Shown here one piece after another: positions 16,594 to 27,120 of a stretch of DNA of 42,473 bases. Each line of letters begins with the position of its first letter. Position 1 is the first letter of the stretch. The notes below the pieces were generated by a model that saw only the letters and a program-made list of their open reading frames with translations, was not told where the DNA came from and ran no database searches. The position numbers and the translations under genes were made by a program. Source of the DNA: an uncultured Bacteroidales bacterium (GTDB lineage Bacteria > Bacteroidota > Bacteroidia > Bacteroidales > F082); contig CAMYVD010000014.1 of assembly GCA_947302205.1 (NCBI GenBank), positions 1 to 42,473 of the forward strand. Reading direction: 5' to 3'.

Positions 16594-19500
16594 ATGAAAA
16601 GCACCTACCGCATCTTTAAGGACAGCATAAAAACCATCACGGACTACTACTTGTTACTTGTAGAGGAGACCAAGTCGCAACGCCTCGTGGGAAGCACCAA
16701 CGAATGGGTTTTGGACAACTACTACATGATCAGCGAGCAGGAGAAAGTGCTGAAGATCGACTTGCAAAGCAGGAGTTTCAAGAAGCTCGAAGGCGAACGG
16801 ATGAAACAGCTGGAGTCGCTGCTCCGCGAGTTCCTGACACGTTGCCATTACCAGATCGACAAGGGTATGTTTTTCAACTACCTGCTTCAGGAACAGGAAA
16901 ACAGCAAGGATTACCTGTCCTATCCTGAAGTATGCGCACTGCTTCCATTGATGAAATGTATCCTGCTCAAGGAGTTGGCCGAACTCTGCAAGCAACTGAA
17001 AGAGAGCAATGCCTATCACTACTCCCCCACCGACAGCTCCTTGGCCAACATGGACAAGCTGAACGTGGCCGCCCAGCAGAACCTGACGATGATGAACCTC
17101 TTCAACTCGTTGAAGAAGATGACCAAACTTCCCGTTTCGGAGTTGATCGACACCGTGAGCTATTCTGAGCAGATGCTGAAAGCCGAGAAGGCCGGCATGT
17201 ACGACGAGATGTACGACCGCACCAAGGACGACTACCGTGCCATGATCACCCGGTTGTGCAAGAAGCAAAGGATCAAGGAATACGATTTCGTGAAAGCGTT
17301 GGTGGCCAAGGCTGACGAAAAAGGCGAGCATGTGGGCTGGCAGCTGTTCCCACCAAAAAGATGGAACGCCCGTGCGCGTTGGTACATTTGGATTGTGGTG
17401 CTGCTCACCCTTGGGTTGGCCCTCGGATTTGCCTGGTGGGCCACTTCCAAGCAAGGATTTAGCTGGCTCACTGTACTGCTAACCATCATCATGTGGGTGC
17501 CGATGAGCCAAATCGTCATCGACTTGTTCAACCAACTGCTCTATAAGATCCACAAGCCTGTCAACACTTTCAAGATCAAGTTCAAGGACGGCTTGATTCC
17601 CAAGGAATACGCCACCATGGTCATCATGCCGACCATTTTGAAGAACAAGGCCAGGACCGTCGAGTTGCTTGAACAGCTGGAGGTCTATTACCTCTCCAAT
17701 ATCAATCGCGCGAGCGAAGGCCAACGTTTGGAGAGCCGTCCGCAGAACATCTTCTACACCCTCATCGGCGATGCCGCTGCAGGTCCCAACGAAAACATGC
17801 CTTGGGACGAAGAAGTGGCACAGGCTGGTCTGGCCAAAGTGGAGGAGCTGAACAAGAAATACGGTGCCCCCATCTTCAACTTCGTTTACAGGAGACGTGC
17901 TTGGAGCGATGGCGAAAACTGCTGGCTTGGCTATGAGCGCAAGCGTGGCGCCATCCTGCATTTCAACGATTTGGTTTTAGGCAACACCACGGAGGGTGAG
18001 CGCCAAAAGCGTTTCCGTTGCGAGACCATCTGCCAGTGGTCAGAAGGAGCCGTGCCTCCCATCCAGTTCATCATCACCTTGGACACCGATACCGAGTTGG
18101 TGCTCTATTCCGCCCAGAAACTCATCGGTGCCATGGCCCATCCTCTGAACCGTGCGCAACTCTCGCCCGACGGCAAGCGTGTCAACGCCGGTTACGGCAT
18201 CATGCAGCCTCGTGTCAACGTGGATGTGGAAGTCACCAACAAGAGCCGCTACGCCCAGCTGTTTGCCGGTCTCGGCGGCCTCGATGTCTATACCACCGCC
18301 TCGTTTGAGCTGTATCAGGACATCTTCAATGAAGGCAGTTTCTGCGGCAAAGGCATCTACGACCTGAAGGTATTCCAAAAGGTGCTGAAAGGTACCTTCC
18401 CTGAGAACCTCATCCTCAGCCACGACTTGATTGAAGGTTGCCACATCCGCTGCGGCTTGATCAACGACTTGGAGTTGTTTGACGACAACCCGTCCAACTA
18501 TATCGACGACGCCAAGCGTCACCACCGCTGGACCCGTGGCGACTGGCAGATTATCAGTTGGCTGTTCAACAAGGTACGCAACGAGCAAGGCGTTAAGGTA
18601 AAGAATCAGGTGAACACCATCGGTCGCTGGAAGATCTTCGACAACCTGCGCCGTTCCGTGTTGAGTTTGGCCTTGATGGTGATCCTCTTCGTCGGCTTCA
18701 GCAGCCTCACATGGTTCCATCCCGCATGGTTCCTGCTCGTGGCATTGGTCGCCGTGGCCAGCCCTATCGTATTCTTTATTTTGGGACAGCTTACCACTTT
18801 GCCTCGTTTTGGCAAGCGCTACCACTACTATGCCACATTGATGCGCGGCTTCCGGGTGATCATTTACCGCTCTCTGGTTCAGTTCGCCTTGCTTCCCAAA
18901 GAAGCTTGGATGTACACGGATGCCTTGGTTCGCGCTTGTTATCGCATGTGGTTCAGCCACAAGAATCTACTCAACTGGATTACCAGCGACGAAGCTGCCA
19001 AGAGCACCAAAGGCACCCTCGGCGACTACATCGGCAAATTCTGGTTCAACTATGTGGCTTCAGCCCTCTTGATCCTTCTCTATATTTCGAACCCTGTCAA
19101 CACGCTCGCCCTGCTGGCCATGCTCTTCTGTGTCATCTCCTGGTGCGGCGCGCCATTCCTGATGTTCTGGCTGGGCAAGAAATTCCAAGACAGAAAAAGG
19201 CTCAACACCAAAGAGACTGAGGAAATCCGCCAGCTCGCCAAGGATACATGGCATTTCTTCGACAGCCTCATCACTGAGGAGACCCATTACCTCATTCCCG
19301 ACAACTATCAACTCAACCGTCAGAAGAAAGCCGACTACAAGACCTCGCCGACCAACATCGGCTATTCCATCACCTCCATCATTTCCGCTTCGGAACTCGG
19401 ATTCATCACTGAAGAAGAAGCCATTGAACGGTTGGGCCATATCATCGACACCGTCGAGAAGCTGGAGAAATGGAACGGTCACCTCTTCAACTGGTATCAC

Positions 19501-22500
19501 GTCAACACCCTGAAGGCGCTGCCGAATTTCTTCATCTCCACCTGCGACAGCGGCAACTTCATTGCATGTCTGTATACCTTGAAGGGATTCTTGTTGGAAG
19601 ACAGAAGTCGGAAGGAAGAAGCCAGCAGTTTGGTTGAACGGGTTCAAAAGCTGATTGAGGAAACGGATTTCTCCAAGCTTTACAATCCCGAACTCGACGT
19701 GTTCAGCATCGGCTACGACTATGGCGCCCATGCCCTCCTGCCCTACCATTACAACAACTTCGCGTCCGAGGCTCGCCTTACCAGCTTCCTCACCATCGCG
19801 CAAGGCGATGCGCCATACAAGCACTGGTTCTGTCTCGACAAGACTTTGGTTCAATACAAAGGCTACAAAGGCGTGGCTTCGTGGTATGGCACCCTGTTCG
19901 AGTACTTCATGCCACTCATCTTCCTGCCCACCTACAAGCACACCCTCATGGACGAGACCTACAGCTTCGCCGTCAGGGCACAGCGGGCATTCATCAGAAA
20001 CGTCAATGAAGCCTTGCCATGGGGTATCTCTGAGACCGCCTATAACGAACTGGACGATGCCAAGAACTATAAGTATCATGCCTTCGGTGTGCCTTACCTG
20101 AAATTCCAGAACACCACGCCTGACCGCATCGTGATCTCGCCTTACAGCTCCTTGCTGTCGATCAGCGTCAACGACCGTGCCGTTTACGACAACCTGCAAC
20201 GCTTCAAGAGCCTCAACATGTACGACAACATGGGCTTCTTTGAGAGCTACGACGAGGACGATCACGTTCCTGTACTCGCCCATTACGCTCACCATCAGGG
20301 GATGATCCTGGCCTCACTCGCCAACTACCTCGGCGACCATTGCCTACAGCGCTACTTCATGCAGGAGCCCGTCTTCAAATCCATGGAGACTTTGCTCAAG
20401 GAGAAGGCTCAGGTACAGCCCTACATTGACCTGAAAGTCACCCAATACAAACGTTACAAATACTCCAAGGTGCAGACTGAGAGCGACGCCCGTGACTATG
20501 ACGGCATTGCCACCGTCCCCGAAATCGGCGTGGTCAGCAACGGTCAGTACACCGTATTGCTCAATGACCGAGGCTCAGGCTTCTCGCGATATCGCAACAT
20601 CCTCATCAACCGTTACCGCAAAATCACGGCCGACCATTACGGCACCTATTTGTATATCCGCAACCTCCGCGACGACAAGCTTTGGTGCAATACCTACTCC
20701 CCGCTTGATGTGATGCCGTCGCAATATCGGGTAAGCTTTGCTTCCGACAAGATCAGCTTCATGCGTGTGGATGGTGACATTGAGACCAAGACCGAGATCA
20801 CGGTGTTGAAGGATTATTTCGCTGAGATCCGCCGGATTACCTTCACCAACAACAGCGAACTTGATGTCGATTTGGAAATCACAAGCTATGGTGAAGTGGT
20901 GATGGCTCCACGGGATGTCGATGCCGGCCACCGCGTCTTCAACAGCATGAAGATCTTTAGTGAGTATGACAGCGAACACGAATCCCTGATCTTCAGCAAG
21001 CCTTCACAAATCGAAAACGAAGGCTATGACTATGTCGTCCATAAGCTCTTTGTGGATAACGACGGTTCTGACAATCAAAACAACATGGTGAGTTACGAGA
21101 CTTCAAGAATCAAGTTCTTAGGCCGAGGCGGCAGCATCCGTCACGCCCATGTCATCGACAACCACCGCACGTTGAGCAACACCGTCGGCACTACCCTCGA
21201 CCCCATCATGAGCATGCGCCGACGCATCCACATCCCTGCCGGCAAAGCCGTCTCCGCTTTCATCATCACCGGTTTTGCAAGAGCCAAGGAGCAGCTCTTC
21301 CATCTTGTGGACCAGTACCAGAATGCCGTTGACGTCGAAGACGCCTTCAAGAAAGCCTCGGTGTTCAACAACATGCGTACAGACATGTCGCTCCTGAAGG
21401 GCTCACAGATGCGGCTCTACAACAGCATCTCGAAATACATCCTCCAGACCGCTACCTTCGGCAACAAGCGCCAAGAAGTCCTGGCCAAGAACAGGCTCTC
21501 GCAAAGCGGCTTATGGCGTTTTGGCATCAGTGGCGACCACGCCATCGTGCTGATGGAAATCGACGACATCGATAAGTCAGGCTTCGCCAAGGAGATGCTT
21601 CGCGCCTTCGAATATTATAAGGTACACGGTCTGGTGCTAGACCTCGTCTTCATCAACGACGTGCCTGGCAACAACCACGACGGCCTCACCCACTTCATCC
21701 GTAACATGGCCAACACCGAGCATCTGTGGGCTACGCACGAACAAACTGGACAGGTGTTCATCCTCAACGGCAATGAAATCAGTGAGGAAGAGCGCATCCT
21801 GCTCCGCACCGTGGCCCGCATCGACTTCAACGACCATGAGCGCATTGAGCAGCAGCTGCAAAACCTCGAGGCCGCCAACCAGCAGTATCAGGACAAGGTG
21901 GAATACCCGGTGATGAAGCCCAGCGCCCAGTTCCACGTTTGGAGCACCCTCGACTTCTACAACCAATACGGCGGTTTCGACAATGTCGGTCGTGACTATG
22001 TGGTCACCAACACCAACACGCCGATGCCTTGGATCAACGTCATCGCGAACCCAAGATTCGGCTGCATCGTCAGTTCCACCATGGCGGGATTCACTTTCGC
22101 CTACAACGCCCAGCAGTTCAAGCTGACGGGTTGGAGCAACGACATCGTCCGCGACAATGCTTCGGAAATGCTGCTCATCAACAAGAAGCAGTTTGTCCCA
22201 GCCACGGCACGCCACGGCCAAGGCTTCTCCTCTTTCGATGCCCAATATGACGAGCTCAATGTCAAAGTTCGTGTATTCGTGGCCACCGAACGCCTTGAGA
22301 AATACTATCAAATCAAGATTGAGAACAAGACCAACGAAGCTACCGAACTCCAGCTCGACATGGTGTATAAGCTCGTGATGGGCACCACCGAGGAGAAGAC
22401 GGCACGTTACCTCTACTCCGAGTGGGACGAGAACTCCAACAGCATCTTTGTCCGCAACGTCTATCACGATCAGTATCGCGACACATGGGTACAACTCACC

Positions 22501-24174
22501 GCCTTATGCGAGGAGGATCCCGAGAAGCAATACGACTATTCGCTCAAATTCCCGAACCGCAAGCGTTTGGGCATGAAGATGCATATTCCCGCCAAGGGTG
22601 TGCGTGAGGTGGATTTCATCATCGCCGTTATCGAGGATCGCAATGTGGCACCGGCCAACTACAGCACTGCCGCCATCTACAAGGAGTTCGACGCCGTAAC
22701 CCATTTCTGGGATGAGAAACTCGGCACCATCCAAGTGGAAACGCCTGACAAGTCGCTCAATTACATGTTGAACCGCTGGTACCTCTACCAAGTGTATGCC
22801 TCCCGCCTTTATGCACGCACCGGCTTCTACCAAGTGGGCGGTGCCACTGGCTTCCGCGACCAGCTTCAGGATGTCATGAGTTGCCTCTACGGCGATCCCG
22901 GCTACGCTCGTCGCCAAATCCTCGACCATGCGGCGCACCAGTTCCCTGAAGGCGATGTGCTGCACTGGTGGCACGAGAACCTTAAACTGGGTGCCCGCAC
23001 TACCTTCAGCGACGACTACCTGTGGCTCGTTTATGTCACTTACCAATACATCAAGGTCACCGGCGACCTCAACATTCTCATGGAAGAGGTGCCGTTCTGC
23101 CAGGCCGAGCAGCTCGCTCCGAACGAGACTGAACGCTGCCTGAATTACTCGGCATCCGACACTAAAGTCACGTTGTTCGAACATCTACGCCGGTCCATCA
23201 ACCGCTCCATGGGACGCATCGGCGCCCACGGCTTGCCGCTGATGGGCTGCGGCGACTGGAACGACGGCATGAGCCGCGTCGGCATCGGCAACAAGGGCGA
23301 GAGCGTGTGGGTGGCCTTCTTCCTCTGCGACCTGCTGCCCAAGATGGAAGAACTCACCCAGAAGATGCCTGATGCCGATCTCAGCTACTGCGAAGAGCTG
23401 AGTCAGTTCCGCAACCGCCTCGTCAAGGCTCTGCAAGACAATGCTTGGGACGGTTCCTGGTTCCTCCGCGCCTTCTTCGACAACGGCAACCCCATGGGTT
23501 CACGCAACAACACCGAGTGTCAGATCGACCTTATCTCCCAAGCATGGAGCATACTCACCGATGTCGCAACGCCCGAGCAGAAACAGTCCATCTTCCGAGA
23601 GACTGACAGCCGCTTGGTCAACCGTGCGCATGAGATCATCCAACTTCTCACGCCTCCATTCAAGCACTCCGCCGACGATCCGGGCTACATCATGCAATAT
23701 CCCGAAGGCGTCCGCGAAAACGGTGGCCAGTACACCCACGGCGCCATGTGGTACATCATGGCACAGCTCAAGGAAGGACGCATCGACATGGCTTACTTCC
23801 TCTACTCGCTGATCAACCCGATACACCGCACCCAAACCCTCGCCGATGTGCTGAAATACAAAGTGGAGCCTTACTGCATCGCAGCCGACATCTATAGCAA
23901 CCGTCAGCACCCCGGCCGCGGCGGCTGGACATGGTACACGGGATCAGCATCCTGGGCCTACAAGACCGGTATCGAGAATATCCTCGGCTTCCACAAGGAA
24001 GGCGACACCCTCACCATCGACCCGCATGTACCCACTGACTGGGAAGGATTCACCATCCGTTACCGCTTCGGCAGTAGCACTTACGTGATCCATTACAACA
24101 CGCCGAGCGCCCACATCGCTCCTACTGTCATTCACCTTGTGGATGATGGCAAGGAACATGATGTGATCGCTTAA
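16594..24174 (+). CDS. Cyclic beta-1,2-glucan synthase-like protein (GT84-glucoamylase-like-GH94)
   Basis: 2526 residues, close to the NdvB/ChvB/Cgs family (usually about 2800). Residues 1-250 are soluble and helical. Membrane helices lie at about 263-312, 690-738 and 820-868. Between them is the glycosyltransferase, with D497-T-D499-T and a QxxRW-like RHHRWTRGDWQ (642-652). Residues ~940-1270 are glucoamylase-like (STCDSGNFIACLYTLKGFL). Two beta-sandwich regions follow, and a GH94 phosphorylase-type domain with G2220-DWNDG contains the candidate acid Asp2224. In Brucella and Agrobacterium such proteins start, extend and cyclise beta-1,2-glucan at the inner membrane. The product here is inferred, not shown. 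Last gene of the operon. Confidence 0.88.
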   Translation: MKSTYRIFKDSIKTITDYYLLLVEETKSQRLVGSTNEWVLDNYYMISEQEKVLKIDLQSRSFKKLEGERMKQLESLLREFLTRCHYQIDKGMFFNYLLQEQENSKDYLSYPEVCALLPLMKCILLKELAELCKQLKESNAYHYSPTDSSLANMDKLNVAAQQNLTMMNLFNSLKKMTKLPVSELIDTVSYSEQMLKAEKAGMYDEMYDRTKDDYRAMITRLCKKQRIKEYDFVKALVAKADEKGEHVGWQLFPPKRWNARARWYIWIVVLLTLGLALGFAWWATSKQGFSWLTVLLTIIMWVPMSQIVIDLFNQLLYKIHKPVNTFKIKFKDGLIPKEYATMVIMPTILKNKARTVELLEQLEVYYLSNINRASEGQRLESRPQNIFYTLIGDAAAGPNENMPWDEEVAQAGLAKVEELNKKYGAPIFNFVYRRRAWSDGENCWLGYERKRGAILHFNDLVLGNTTEGERQKRFRCETICQWSEGAVPPIQFIITLDTDTELVLYSAQKLIGAMAHPLNRAQLSPDGKRVNAGYGIMQPRVNVDVEVTNKSRYAQLFAGLGGLDVYTTASFELYQDIFNEGSFCGKGIYDLKVFQKVLKGTFPENLILSHDLIEGCHIRCGLINDLELFDDNPSNYIDDAKRHHRWTRGDWQIISWLFNKVRNEQGVKVKNQVNTIGRWKIFDNLRRSVLSLALMVILFVGFSSLTWFHPAWFLLVALVAVASPIVFFILGQLTTLPRFGKRYHYYATLMRGFRVIIYRSLVQFALLPKEAWMYTDALVRACYRMWFSHKNLLNWITSDEAAKSTKGTLGDYIGKFWFNYVASALLILLYISNPVNTLALLAMLFCVISWCGAPFLMFWLGKKFQDRKRLNTKETEEIRQLAKDTWHFFDSLITEETHYLIPDNYQLNRQKKADYKTSPTNIGYSITSIISASELGFITEEEAIERLGHIIDTVEKLEKWNGHLFNWYHVNTLKALPNFFISTCDSGNFIACLYTLKGFLLEDRSRKEEASSLVERVQKLIEETDFSKLYNPELDVFSIGYDYGAHALLPYHYNNFASEARLTSFLTIAQGDAPYKHWFCLDKTLVQYKGYKGVASWYGTLFEYFMPLIFLPTYKHTLMDETYSFAVRAQRAFIRNVNEALPWGISETAYNELDDAKNYKYHAFGVPYLKFQNTTPDRIVISPYSSLLSISVNDRAVYDNLQRFKSLNMYDNMGFFESYDEDDHVPVLAHYAHHQGMILASLANYLGDHCLQRYFMQEPVFKSMETLLKEKAQVQPYIDLKVTQYKRYKYSKVQTESDARDYDGIATVPEIGVVSNGQYTVLLNDRGSGFSRYRNILINRYRKITADHYGTYLYIRNLRDDKLWCNTYSPLDVMPSQYRVSFASDKISFMRVDGDIETKTEITVLKDYFAEIRRITFTNNSELDVDLEITSYGEVVMAPRDVDAGHRVFNSMKIFSEYDSEHESLIFSKPSQIENEGYDYVVHKLFVDNDGSDNQNNMVSYETSRIKFLGRGGSIRHAHVIDNHRTLSNTVGTTLDPIMSMRRRIHIPAGKAVSAFIITGFARAKEQLFHLVDQYQNAVDVEDAFKKASVFNNMRTDMSLLKGSQMRLYNSISKYILQTATFGNKRQEVLAKNRLSQSGLWRFGISGDHAIVLMEIDDIDKSGFAKEMLRAFEYYKVHGLVLDLVFINDVPGNNHDGLTHFIRNMANTEHLWATHEQTGQVFILNGNEISEEERILLRTVARIDFNDHERIEQQLQNLEAANQQYQDKVEYPVMKPSAQFHVWSTLDFYNQYGGFDNVGRDYVVTNTNTPMPWINVIANPRFGCIVSSTMAGFTFAYNAQQFKLTGWSNDIVRDNASEMLLINKKQFVPATARHGQGFSSFDAQYDELNVKVRVFVATERLEKYYQIKIENKTNEATELQLDMVYKLVMGTTEEKTARYLYSEWDENSNSIFVRNVYHDQYRDTWVQLTALCEEDPEKQYDYSLKFPNRKRLGMKMHIPAKGVREVDFIIAVIEDRNVAPANYSTAAIYKEFDAVTHFWDEKLGTIQVETPDKSLNYMLNRWYLYQVYASRLYARTGFYQVGGATGFRDQLQDVMSCLYGDPGYARRQILDHAAHQFPEGDVLHWWHENLKLGARTTFSDDYLWLVYVTYQYIKVTGDLNILMEEVPFCQAEQLAPNETERCLNYSASDTKVTLFEHLRRSINRSMGRIGAHGLPLMGCGDWNDGMSRVGIGNKGESVWVAFFLCDLLPKMEELTQKMPDADLSYCEELSQFRNRLVKALQDNAWDGSWFLRAFFDNGNPMGSRNNTECQIDLISQAWSILTDVATPEQKQSIFRETDSRLVNRAHEIIQLLTPPFKHSADDPGYIMQYPEGVRENGGQYTHGAMWYIMAQLKEGRIDMAYFLYSLINPIHRTQTLADVLKYKVEPYCIAADIYSNRQHPGRGGWTWYTGSASWAYKTGIENILGFHKEGDTLTIDPHVPTDWEGFTIRYRFGSSTYVIHYNTPSAHIAPTVIHLVDDGKEHDVIA

Positions 24175-24192
24175 TGATTCTTCATTGCGAGG

Positions 24193-27120
24193 CTAACTCA
24201 CAACGCTAACGATACTACTGGATTGATTTCCTTCCTGAATCACCTGAATCTGGACGGGAATACTTTCCTTCACGGCTTCCACGTGGCTGATGATGCCCAC
24301 ATGGCGGCCATTGGCGCGATGCAAGGCACGAAGCGTGTTGATGGCATTCGACAGCTCCTGTCCGCTGAGCGAGCCAAAACCCTCATCGATGAACAAGGTA
24401 TCAACGGCAAGGTTCTGCCCGATGTCCGACAGCGCCAGAGCCAAGGCTAACGACACCAAGAAGCTCTCGCCCCCACTCAAGGTGGAGACTGGACGCGTGG
24501 CGTAGCCTTGATAGGCATCCACCAACGACAGGTGCAAGGTACCTTTCACCACCTCAAGCGAATAGCGATGATGCAGTGTCTTCAGATAATGGTTGGCGGA
24601 ATGAAGCAGGTTGCCTAAGATGAAGCTCTGGGCAATCTTTCGGAACAGACTGCCGTCGGCACTGCCGAAATGATCGCAGAGTCGTTTCCATTGGGCATAC
24701 GACTCTGTCAATGCCGTGACGCGTTGCTGCAATGCCTCCTTGTCTTTGCGCTGGGTGGCATCCAACTCCAACGCTTTGGTAAGCTCCACCCCCTCCACCT
24801 TCAAGGCATTGATGCGCTTCTCAATGTCGGCAATCCTCGCATCGAGCAATTCGGGAGTATCGTTCACCTGCAAAACGGCCAAACGCTTTTCAGCATCCTG
24901 CTTTTTCTGCTCAGCCGCCGTCTTCAGTTGACGATTGGTATTCAATCTTGCAAGCAAGTCGTTCCAATAGGCCGAAAGCCGTTCCATGTCTTGCAATTCA
25001 TCCACTTTCAACAAATCCCAGGATGGCAACACCAAGGCTATCCTCGACTGAAGCTCCTTCACTTCCTGAAACGTTGTCTCACACTCTTTCAGCTGACGGT
25101 CAAGTTCTTTGACGCGTTCCTTGTCGTCCATGAACCGCTTGGCTTCTTCCTTCAGTTGATTGGCAAAGGAGGTCATGTCGGCATGCCAATCCACCGACCA
25201 AGTTTGATCCTTGCCAAGCATGGCATCCACCTCCTGCCCCATCTCGCTGACGTTCTTTTCCAACTCGGCGATCGCGGCCAATTGGTTCAGCTGGACCCGC
25301 TTCTCGTTAGTTTGGGTCTCTAAACGCTCCGCTTCCGCAATGCGAAGCCCCAATTGAGAGACTTCGTCTTCTTTCGCCTGCTTCAGAGGCTTCAACCTTT
25401 GCGTCGCTTCAGGCATGGTTTGAACACCCTGCTTTGAGGCATCCGTCAGGAAACGCTGTGTCTCCCGTTGAAGTTCCGCACCGGACTTCGCCAGATTATC
25501 GGCGTTCTGTCCATGTTGGCGTTTCTTGGCTTCAATATTGGCTTTCAATCCATTCAACTGATTCGTCAGGGCTTCCACTTCCGACTTCTGGCGCTCGTAT
25601 TTGGACAGGTTTTCCAAATAGGCTTGATCCAACTCCGATTCCACGGGCAGTGCCTGTTGCAGCGTCTGTTGGCAAACGGGACACACACAGCCTTCCTTTA
25701 AGGTGGCGCGGATTTGTTTCGACCATTGGCCAATGGTTTGGGCACTCAGGTTTTTGAGGGTCTCCAGCGAAGCAAGTAACTCCTTCCCTGCCTTCAGCTT
25801 CTCCTGATGGACAGGCATGGCCTGCTCAAGCTGTTCCACTTCGCCCCAAAGGTCTTTGTTTTGTCGTTCAAGTTCTTCTTGTTGCCTGCTCTGACTGGTC
25901 AGGACATCCAATCGGGTCAGCAGGTTCTGAAGTTCATTGACCGTCTTGACGAGCGTGTCTTTTTGGGTACGCAAGCCAGGCAGATTCAAGGCTTTCAGCC
26001 GTTCCTCATCGGCTTTCAGTGCCGCCTCCAATTCGTTGAAAGCAACCTTAGGAGCTTCCTGACGTTTCAGTTGGATCTGCTGTTGTGCCTTGTAAATCGA
26101 CCGCAGCAGTTGGAGTATGGCTTGGCTCTGTTCATAGACACCGGTCTTCTTTTCTTGGCTTTCAATCTTATGATGGAGGGACTCAAGCTGAGTCTTCATG
26201 CTTTGCATCCGCAGTTCCAAGCCTTGTTTGCCTTTCAGTCCAACTTCATAGTTAGGTTTCAATCGGGTCTCCACCTCTTGGTCCAGCCGTTGGATTTCGG
26301 CCTGCCGTTCTTCCATCTCTTTCAGGTCACGGCGAGCCTCCACTGCTTGTTCCCACTCCTTGACCAGAACGGCATTTTCAGTAACAATGGCTTGATTTCT
26401 GGCGGTTTTCGCCTGAATTTCTTCTTCGCTCAACAAAGTGATACCACTGAGTTTTTCCGACTCAACTTTCAGGCTTTCGCGTCGCTCTTTGGTACGTTCA
26501 AAAATCCTTGCGCCGATCTTTGAGAAGATCTCAGTTCCAGTAATCTTTTCCAAGATGGCGGCTTTCTCGCTCTCGTCGCTTTTCAGGAACTTGGTAAACT
26601 CACCCTGAGCCAATATGGTAGTGCGGCAAAATTGTTCAAAATCGAGGCCGACAGCTTTTTCAACGGCATTACGGATGCCCTTGTCCTTGTTGGTGCTGCC
26701 AACCAATAGTGCTCCCGAAGTCAGGTTATGCAGGGTCCAAACATCCGAGCTGAGCGCAGAAGTGGCTTTTTTCAAGGCGCCACGCTGCACATGCCATTCC
26801 GCTTCATAGCGATTGCCGTCCGTGCCGTCAAACACCAATCGGGCACTTGCCTCACCGGTGTTTTGGCGCATCAGTTGCCTAGGGTCGCGACCCGAAAGGT
26901 TGTCATCGTTGGCATCGATCCTGTCACGGGTGCCTACATTGACACGAGGCGTGGTGCCATATAAGGCCAGGCAGATGGCATCGAGAATGGTGGATTTGCC
27001 AGCGCCGATCTTGCCGGAGATCAGGAACAAGTCGCTACTCTTCAAGGGCTCGGCATCGAAGTCGATGAAGGCTTCCTCAATGGAAGCAATGTTATGGATA
27101 TACAACTGTTTAATCCTCAT
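24193..27120 (-). CDS. sbcC: SbcC-like ATPase of the SbcCD nuclease
   Basis: 975 residues with the full SMC/Rad50-like layout. Walker A is G36-KIGAGKST; long coiled coils run from about 180 to 830; the zinc hook is C480-PVC483 near the middle. The C-terminal ATPase lobe has the ABC signature LSGGESFLVSLALALALSD and Walker B LFIDEGFGSL. With SbcD it cleaves DNA hairpins and double-strand ends. It overlaps sbcD by 11 bp and is the last gene of a nine-gene minus-strand set. It converges on the glucan-synthase gene, with 18 bp between stops and no visible terminator. Confidence 0.95.
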   Translation of the reverse strand: MRIKQLYIHNIASIEEAFIDFDAEPLKSSDLFLISGKIGAGKSTILDAICLALYGTTPRVNVGTRDRIDANDDNLSGRDPRQLMRQNTGEASARLVFDGTDGNRYEAEWHVQRGALKKATSALSSDVWTLHNLTSGALLVGSTNKDKGIRNAVEKAVGLDFEQFCRTTILAQGEFTKFLKSDESEKAAILEKITGTEIFSKIGARIFERTKERRESLKVESEKLSGITLLSEEEIQAKTARNQAIVTENAVLVKEWEQAVEARRDLKEMEERQAEIQRLDQEVETRLKPNYEVGLKGKQGLELRMQSMKTQLESLHHKIESQEKKTGVYEQSQAILQLLRSIYKAQQQIQLKRQEAPKVAFNELEAALKADEERLKALNLPGLRTQKDTLVKTVNELQNLLTRLDVLTSQSRQQEELERQNKDLWGEVEQLEQAMPVHQEKLKAGKELLASLETLKNLSAQTIGQWSKQIRATLKEGCVCPVCQQTLQQALPVESELDQAYLENLSKYERQKSEVEALTNQLNGLKANIEAKKRQHGQNADNLAKSGAELQRETQRFLTDASKQGVQTMPEATQRLKPLKQAKEDEVSQLGLRIAEAERLETQTNEKRVQLNQLAAIAELEKNVSEMGQEVDAMLGKDQTWSVDWHADMTSFANQLKEEAKRFMDDKERVKELDRQLKECETTFQEVKELQSRIALVLPSWDLLKVDELQDMERLSAYWNDLLARLNTNRQLKTAAEQKKQDAEKRLAVLQVNDTPELLDARIADIEKRINALKVEGVELTKALELDATQRKDKEALQQRVTALTESYAQWKRLCDHFGSADGSLFRKIAQSFILGNLLHSANHYLKTLHHRYSLEVVKGTLHLSLVDAYQGYATRPVSTLSGGESFLVSLALALALSDIGQNLAVDTLFIDEGFGSLSGQELSNAINTLRALHRANGRHVGIISHVEAVKESIPVQIQVIQEGNQSSSIVSVVS

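Noticed and set aside
19060-20295. 411-codon open frame on the minus strand
   Set aside because: It lies entirely inside the glucan-synthase-like gene, opposite its conserved domains. Its composition (Val-, Glu- and Gly-rich, no motif) is what codon bias gives on the reverse strand.
25807-26523. Plus-strand open frames across 24670-26523
   Set aside because: They mirror the coiled-coil region of sbcC; the Leu/Phe/Gln-rich products are the reverse of Glu/Lys/Leu codons.
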